Source: an uncultured Clostridia bacterium
GTDB taxonomy: Bacteria > Bacillota_A > Clostridia > Peptostreptococcales > Anaerovoracaceae
Assembly (NCBI GenBank): GCA_946645735.1
Contig: CAMPCK010000011.1
Coordinates: forward strand, 1-10,261
Direction of reading: 5' to 3'
Length of the DNA: 10,261 nucleotides
This document shows, in pieces, positions 7,021-10,261 of this stretch (positions are counted from its first letter, which is position 1; every line of letters starts with the position of its first letter). The position numbers were made by a program, and so were the translations under genes. The notes beneath the pieces were generated by a model. That model was given only the letters and a program-made list of their open reading frames with translations. It was not told where the DNA came from and did not search any database.

Positions 7021-7055
7021 TCTTATCAGGCACTTCTTATTCTTGTGCCTCCTCC
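7018..7055 (-). promoter_or_regulatory. Structured ribosome-binding region of the antiporter mRNA
   Basis: The antiporter ATG (7020-7018) has no Shine-Dalgarno sequence at normal distance. A strong GGAGG lies at 7055-7051, 30 nt upstream. Between them the minus strand holds a perfect 6-bp inverted repeat, AGGCAC (7050-7045) and GTGCCT (7033-7028), around an 11-nt A-rich loop, followed by 7 nt (GATAAGA) to the ATG. If the hairpin folds, GGAGG is effectively 7 nt from the start codon. Unfolded, or with the second AGG of the purine run used, the spacing is too long. Confidence 0.65.
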
Positions 7056-7103
7056 AGAATCAGTTTATCATATTACCTTCAGTTATATCCATAACTTTTT
7101 AAA

Positions 7104-7109
7104 ATTATA
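7104..7109 (-). promoter_or_regulatory. Candidate -10 element for the antiporter gene
   Basis: A perfect TATAAT occurs on the minus strand at 7109-7104, which would place the start site near 7097 and give a leader of about 77 nt. No -35 resembling TTGACA is found 16-19 nt upstream, and there is no TG extension. An activator may be needed, or the match may be chance in AT-rich DNA. It directly abuts the inverted repeat at 7111-7128. Confidence 0.35.
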
Positions 7110-7110
7110 C

Positions 7111-7128
7111 GGTATATTGACATATACC
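7111..7128. repeat. 18-bp inverted repeat, possible operator, in the divergent intergenic region
   Basis: GGTATATTGACATATACC consists of 7-bp arms (GGTATAT/ATATACC) around a 4-bp centre. It lies one base from the minus-strand TATAAT at 7109-7104, in the position where a promoter spacer or operator would be, and about 50 bp upstream of the hydrolase promoter. No regulator gene is in the window. Confidence 0.45.
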
Positions 7129-7178
7129 TGCGAGACGGCAGATTCTATACAGTTCTTTACAAGCTGTTTCTGACCATA

Positions 7179-7207
7179 TTGCCATTGAAGAGTTAAAATG
7201 ATAAAAT
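7179..7207 (+). promoter_or_regulatory. Predicted sigma-A promoter of the alpha/beta hydrolase gene
   Basis: TTGCCA (7179-7184), a 17-nt spacer and TAAAAT (7202-7207) differ from consensus at one position each. The start would be near 7214, with a leader of about 29 nt carrying AGAGG (7231-7235) 7 nt before the ATG at 7243. The rest of the 222-nt intergenic region is accounted for by the antiporter leader and the inverted repeat. Confidence 0.65.
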
Positions 7208-7242
7208 ATTAAGGAAATATATCGCTTTAAAGAGGTACTATC

Positions 7243-8139
7243 ATGGAAGAAAAATATTTTGTAAACAAAACAGGAGACAATATATATTATCTTCAGTGGA
7301 ATGCTGAATCCCCCAAGGCAGCTCTTGTAATAAGCCACGGCATGGCTGAACACCCCGAAAGGTACGATGATTTCGCCCTTTTTATGGCAAATAACGGTGT
7401 AACAGTCTATGCCATAAACCAGATGGGTCACGGCCATCACGCAGAGATTCCGGGCCATATGGCAAAGGGTGACTTTGATAAGTGCGTGTCCAATCTTTCA
7501 GAACTTGTTGAAATCGCAAAAAAGGATACCGCAAGGGATGTTTTCCTTCTCGGGCACTCCATGGGATCCTTCATTTCCCAGCTCTTTATTGAGAGATTCC
7601 ACAATATTAAGGGCCTCATCCTCTCAGGTTCCAGCGCAGCCACATCCATCATGAAGATGGCAAAGCCCATTGCAAGTCTCGTATGCACCTTCTCCAAGGA
7701 TACTTCCAGACCTTCAAACTTCATGAACAACATGTCCTTTGGCTCCTACAACAAGGCCATTGAGAATCCCAGAACACCTTTTGACTGGCTCTCAAGAGAC
7801 GAGGAGCAGGTCAATAAATATATTGAGGATCCTCTCTGCGGTTATGTTTGCTCCCAGTCCTTCTTCAGAGAGATGGCCGGCGGCTTCGCAGTAATGGCCA
7901 AGCCTTCAGAACTGGCAAAGATCGATAAAGACCTTCCCATCTATATCCACGGCGGATCCAAGGATCCCGTAAGCGACCTGGGAAAAGGCCTCTATGCTCT
8001 TGAAGCTCAGTATAAGAATCTCGGAGTTAAGGACGTAACTCTTACGGTATATCCTGAAGCAAGACATGAGATCTATAACGAACTTAACAAGCAGGAGGTT
8101 TACGAAAACACCCTTAAGTTTATCGAAGCACATATCTGA
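7243..8139 (+). CDS. Alpha/beta hydrolase, monoacylglycerol lipase / lysophospholipase-like
   Basis: A 298-residue soluble alpha/beta hydrolase of the serine aminopeptidase S33 / Hydrolase_4 type (PldB-like, COG2267). The order of motifs is typical: ALVISHGMAEHPERYDDFA (27-45) with the HG oxyanion loop, YAINQMGHGHHA (56-67), the nucleophile elbow LGHSMGS (103-109) with Ser106, GGSKDPVS (237-244) with Asp241 as the acid, and ARHEIYNE (273-280) with His275. These make a complete Ser-Asp-His triad. The cap region (about 130-220) is helical and variable. No signal peptide is seen, so it acts in the cytoplasm, probably on monoacylglycerols, lysophospholipids or other acyl esters; the substrate cannot be fixed from sequence. 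It is the only plus-strand gene here, transcribed alone from its own promoter and ended by the hairpin at 8161-8190. Confidence 0.92.
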   Translation: MEEKYFVNKTGDNIYYLQWNAESPKAALVISHGMAEHPERYDDFALFMANNGVTVYAINQMGHGHHAEIPGHMAKGDFDKCVSNLSELVEIAKKDTARDVFLLGHSMGSFISQLFIERFHNIKGLILSGSSAATSIMKMAKPIASLVCTFSKDTSRPSNFMNNMSFGSYNKAIENPRTPFDWLSRDEEQVNKYIEDPLCGYVCSQSFFREMAGGFAVMAKPSELAKIDKDLPIYIHGGSKDPVSDLGKGLYALEAQYKNLGVKDVTLTVYPEARHEIYNELNKQEVYENTLKFIEAHI

Positions 8140-8160
8140 TATAAAGAATTCAGGCACATT

Positions 8161-8190
8161 AAAACGGTTCCCGTCATGGGAACCGTTTTT
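8161..8190. terminator. Bidirectional intrinsic terminator between the hydrolase and orr
   Basis: Arms AAAACGGTTCCC (8161-8172) and GGGAACCGTTTT (8178-8189) pair perfectly over 12 bp around a 5-nt loop. On the plus strand it ends in a T6 run, giving a strong stop for the hydrolase transcript. On the minus strand it ends in TTTT and serves the convergent orr operon, whose stop codon is 8 nt away. Confidence 0.92.
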
Positions 8191-8198
8191 TGTTTCCT

Positions 8199-9287
8199 TT
8201 ATTTATATGCCTTCTCCACATATTTGGAGGTCGCAAGTTTAAGAACTGCGCCATATTCCAGCTTGAAGCTTACAACATCTCCTACCTTGTACTCCTTGTC
8301 GGACTTGGTTACATCCAGAAGAGTATGGTCTGAGGACCCTCCGAGAATGTCGATCTTTTCATCAAGCGGGATCATGCCGCCAAGATCGGTATCCTGCTTG
8401 CCTACAGCGATGATGGCGCGCTTGATGATTCCGCGGTCCTCATACTCAGGCTTTTCTCCGAAGGCGTCTACGCCTACCTCTCCGATAGGAATGGAGGGCT
8501 TCTCTTTAAGCTCAACAATCTGAGCTTCGAGGATGATGGCATCATCTCTTGTTCCGGGAAGCTTAGTGAGATATGCGGTATCATTTCCGAGAAGGAAGGA
8601 TTCACCCAGTCTTAAGTTGGTGATTCCCTCGGGGAGTTCCTTCTTCTCTGCAAGGTAGATGGAGGAGGAATTTCCGCCTGAAACCATCTTAAGTCTGATT
8701 CCGAATCTTTCTTCTATCTTCCGTGCTATCTCTACCAGTCCGCCGAGGTTGTCCTGCTTGGGGATTATGGCTCCGTAGCAGGTCAGGTTTACACCGACTC
8801 CGTAGAGCTCAATGTTTGACATGCCGAGGATCTCCTCAACTGTCTCCATAATGGTATCTTCATTCCTGAAGAAGATCCCCTCTCTCAGGTCTCCCATATC
8901 GATCATAAGAAGGATGGAATGAGTCTTCCCGGCCTGTTTTGCAGCTTCATTCAGAAGTCTTATGGTGGAAAGCTCTGAATTGAAGCTTAAGTCTACATAT
9001 TTGACAACATCTTCAACTTCACAGTGCATGGGTATTCTTAAGAGACAGGTCTTCTTAAGATGCTCGTGAGCCATATCGCAGTATGATGCTATGTTCATGA
9101 CTCTGGAGTCTGCCAGAAAATCAACCATGGGATGTTCGCAGATCACACGGCTTATGGCAGGATCTGCACAGAGGCACTTGGTTACGATCATCATGGAATC
9201 GCAGCCGCCCTCTTCCTTTGTGATATGAGCTACGGCATCGAGATTGGCCTTAAGGCCTGCCCTGTCCATTACAAGTCTGGGATACAT
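8199..9287 (-). CDS. orr: Ornithine racemase, PLP-dependent, alanine racemase-like fold
   Basis: The 362-residue product is a fold-type III PLP enzyme that closely resembles clostridial ornithine racemase Orr, which converts L-ornithine to D-ornithine in the oxidative ornithine fermentation pathway. Seen in order: MYPRLVMDRAGL at the start, the PLP lysine K37 in MIVTKCLC, FLADSR (57-62), LLRIPMHCEVEDVVKY (82-97), the GVNLTCYGAIIPKQDNL segment (165-181), the phosphate-binding SGGNSSSIYL (203-212), NLRLGESFLLG (224-234) and IVELKEKPSIPIGEVGVDAFG (257-277). The reading frame is open further upstream, to an ATG at 9392 inside the preceding gene, but the ATG at 9287 is preferred: it begins the conserved N-terminus and has AAGGAG 6 nt upstream. 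It follows the GlmL-like gene by 47 nt with no promoter between, so they form one operon. Alanine or another amino-acid racemase activity is a less likely alternative. Confidence 0.88.
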   Translation of the reverse strand: MYPRLVMDRAGLKANLDAVAHITKEEGGCDSMMIVTKCLCADPAISRVICEHPMVDFLADSRVMNIASYCDMAHEHLKKTCLLRIPMHCEVEDVVKYVDLSFNSELSTIRLLNEAAKQAGKTHSILLMIDMGDLREGIFFRNEDTIMETVEEILGMSNIELYGVGVNLTCYGAIIPKQDNLGGLVEIARKIEERFGIRLKMVSGGNSSSIYLAEKKELPEGITNLRLGESFLLGNDTAYLTKLPGTRDDAIILEAQIVELKEKPSIPIGEVGVDAFGEKPEYEDRGIIKRAIIAVGKQDTDLGGMIPLDEKIDILGGSSDHTLLDVTKSDKEYKVGDVVSFKLEYGAVLKLATSKYVEKAYK

Positions 9288-9334
9288 TTTTTCTCCTTCC
9301 TGTCCGGGGTTTCCCGGAAACCTTTCATCATATA

Positions 9335-10261
9335 TTAATCTTCGTAGTTGGTGTTTCTCCATCTGCAGTGAGTGCGGTAGCAGAGTTTGCACTTTCTGTC
9401 GCAGCCGGGCTTGCGTTTATTGGGATCGTAATCGACCTCTTCGCCGTCTGCCGCCTGTGTTCCGTGATGCCTGTCTATTCCGTCCATGGCATCCTGTGCC
9501 GCCTTATATGCTTCTGAAGGGCTCATGCCTTCAGTGTCCGGCTTGGCTATGCTCTCAGCCATGGCGTCCTTTGCGGTCCTCATGGAGCGGTCGTTCATAA
9601 GAGCTTCCTTCTTAGCAGCTTCCACTTCTTCCTTGGTTGCACCGCCGATGTTACCCTTTAGGGATTCCTTATACTCGGTCAGGTCGTAGCCCATGTCTTC
9701 CATCTCTTTGATGTGCTGCTGAAGTTCTTCCTGCTTTTCCTTATCAGCTTTAGCCAGGGACTGTAGTTCCTTTATGAACTTATCCTTCTGGATCTCTTCG
9801 TGGCGTTCATGGAGTTCGATCCCGAGGGACTGGCCGAGGAGTTTGATGGCTCCCTGTCTGTGTGTCTTGGAAAGGACGCCCAGGGATGCCATGATGTAGT
9901 CGTTATCGACCAGGATCTTCACGGCGTCCGACGGGTAGAGCTTCATCCCGGTCTCGTTATCCTTAGGGATGAGCTTCATTATATCCACCCTGTGAGGCAG
10001 CCTGGTAAGGGCTCCGCCTGTTCCAACGATGTATTTGATCTGAGTGAGGTCCTTACCTTCAGCAACGGTGGACCTTCCGGAAGGTCCGTACACGTAGCGG
10101 ATGGATCCCGCGTGTCTTTCGACAGCTCTCAGGGTCGCTTCCTCGCAGAGTCTCTCCACGAGTTTGAATTCATTTTCTTTCTTGGGTATCGCCACGTAGG
10201 TCGAGAGGGTATCGTCAAGGTCGATATGAAGTTTTTCATCGCATTCTTTTCTGAGCTTCTC
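9335..10261 (-). CDS. GlmL/MutL-related ATPase of ornithine degradation (5' end outside the window)
   Basis: The frame is open to the right edge, so the N-terminus is missing; 308 C-terminal residues are visible. A GTG at 10195 is an internal valine codon, since similarity continues upstream of it. Visible residues 35 to about 148 match the C-terminal half of GlmL/MutL, the ASKHA-type ATPase accessory protein of B12-dependent glutamate mutase: EATLRAVERHAG (41-52), YGPSGRSTVAEGKDL (58-72), KYIVGTGGALTRLP (76-89), DYIMASLGVLS (121-131) and a closing KLLGQSLGI (140-148). Standard GlmL ends about here. This protein continues for about 160 residues: a charged helical, probably coiled-coil stretch (about 150-205), an Ala/Met-rich part, and a basic Cys-rich end with C287-x3-C291-x2-C294-x4-C299. 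Next to orr it is probably the reactivating or assembly factor for D-ornithine 4,5-aminomutase (OraS/OraE); that role is inferred from context. Confidence 0.85.
   Translation of the reverse strand, partial: EKLRKECDEKLHIDLDDTLSTYVAIPKKENEFKLVERLCEEATLRAVERHAGSIRYVYGPSGRSTVAEGKDLTQIKYIVGTGGALTRLPHRVDIMKLIPKDNETGMKLYPSDAVKILVDNDYIMASLGVLSKTHRQGAIKLLGQSLGIELHERHEEIQKDKFIKELQSLAKADKEKQEELQQHIKEMEDMGYDLTEYKESLKGNIGGATKEEVEAAKKEALMNDRSMRTAKDAMAESIAKPDTEGMSPSEAYKAAQDAMDGIDRHHGTQAADGEEVDYDPNKRKPGCDRKCKLCYRTHCRWRNTNYED

Noticed and set aside
7060..7071. Three-codon open frame (ATG ATA AAC TGA) on the minus strand in the antiporter leader, with GAAGG 4 nt before it.
   Set aside because: Too short to separate from chance in AT-rich leader DNA, and no regulatory codons or attenuator stems accompany it.
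7081..7096. Inverted repeat AGTTAT/ATAACT around 4 nt in the antiporter leader.
   Set aside because: Short and AT-only apart from one G/C pair, so too weak to call a terminator or riboswitch stem.
7117..7122. TTGACA on the plus strand as the -35 of the hydrolase promoter.
   Set aside because: No -10-like hexamer lies 16-18 nt downstream; the nearest TATACA is 23 nt away. The TTGCCA/TAAAAT pair at 7179-7207 fits better.
7105..7458. 117-residue open frame on the minus strand across the divergent intergenic region.
   Set aside because: It overlaps the hydrolase gene and its promoter in antisense, and has no recognisable family or ribosome binding site.
9288..9392. Longer reading of orr starting at an ATG at 9392.
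   Set aside because: The extra 35 residues overlap the GlmL-like gene, have no family similarity, and the ATG at 9287 has an AAGGAG at good distance and starts the conserved MYPRLVMD sequence.
10193..10195. GTG at 10195 as the start of a complete 286-residue gene.
   Set aside because: The frame is open to the window edge (22 more codons) and GlmL-type similarity requires a far longer N-terminal part, so this GTG is an internal valine.

Overview
The window looks like chromosomal DNA from an anaerobic member of the Clostridia (Bacillota), possibly Lachnospiraceae or a related family. Four things point there: strong AGGAGG-type ribosome binding sites, moderate GC content, an ornithine-fermentation gene pair of clostridial type, and Firmicutes-type protein families. 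No mobile element, CRISPR array, tRNA or rRNA was seen. All genes but one lie on the minus strand.

Layout, left to right. A strong terminator (27-56) closes a two-gene minus-strand operon of murT-like (820-2268) and gatD-like (59-817), driven by a promoter at 2307-2335. Next is a second minus-strand operon transcribed from about 4665: a ferredoxin-type aldo/keto reductase (3550-4644), an AlkD-type DNA glycosylase (2858-3547) and a LURP-one-related protein (2346-2837). Its consensus promoter lies inside the terminator of the next gene, a 764-residue CPA2-type cation:proton antiporter (4726-7020). A divergent intergenic region (7021-7242) holds a promoter for the plus-strand alpha/beta hydrolase (7243-8139), an 18-bp inverted repeat, and an antiporter leader in which a hairpin separates the Shine-Dalgarno sequence from the start codon. 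A bidirectional terminator (8161-8190) separates the hydrolase from the end of an ornithine-degradation operon: ornithine racemase orr (8199-9287) preceded by a GlmL-related protein (9335 to beyond 10261) cut by the window edge.

How the genes work together. The orr/GlmL-like pair is the tail of an oxidative D-ornithine pathway. The racemase makes D-ornithine for the B12-dependent D-ornithine 4,5-aminomutase, and the GlmL-like ATPase probably reactivates that enzyme; the remaining genes are expected beyond the right edge. The reductase operon combines redox and DNA-repair functions.

The most surprising feature is the MurT/GatD pair. Canonical MurT/GatD amidates the glutamate of lipid II using ammonia released by a Cys-His (GatD) plus Asp (MurT) triad. 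Here all three positions appear substituted (Thr89 and Thr201 in GatD, Asn364 in MurT), while fold, Walker A, zinc ribbon and flanking motifs remain. This suggests an ammonia-dependent or repurposed Mur-ligase complex. The comparison was made from remembered S. aureus sequences, not a computed alignment.
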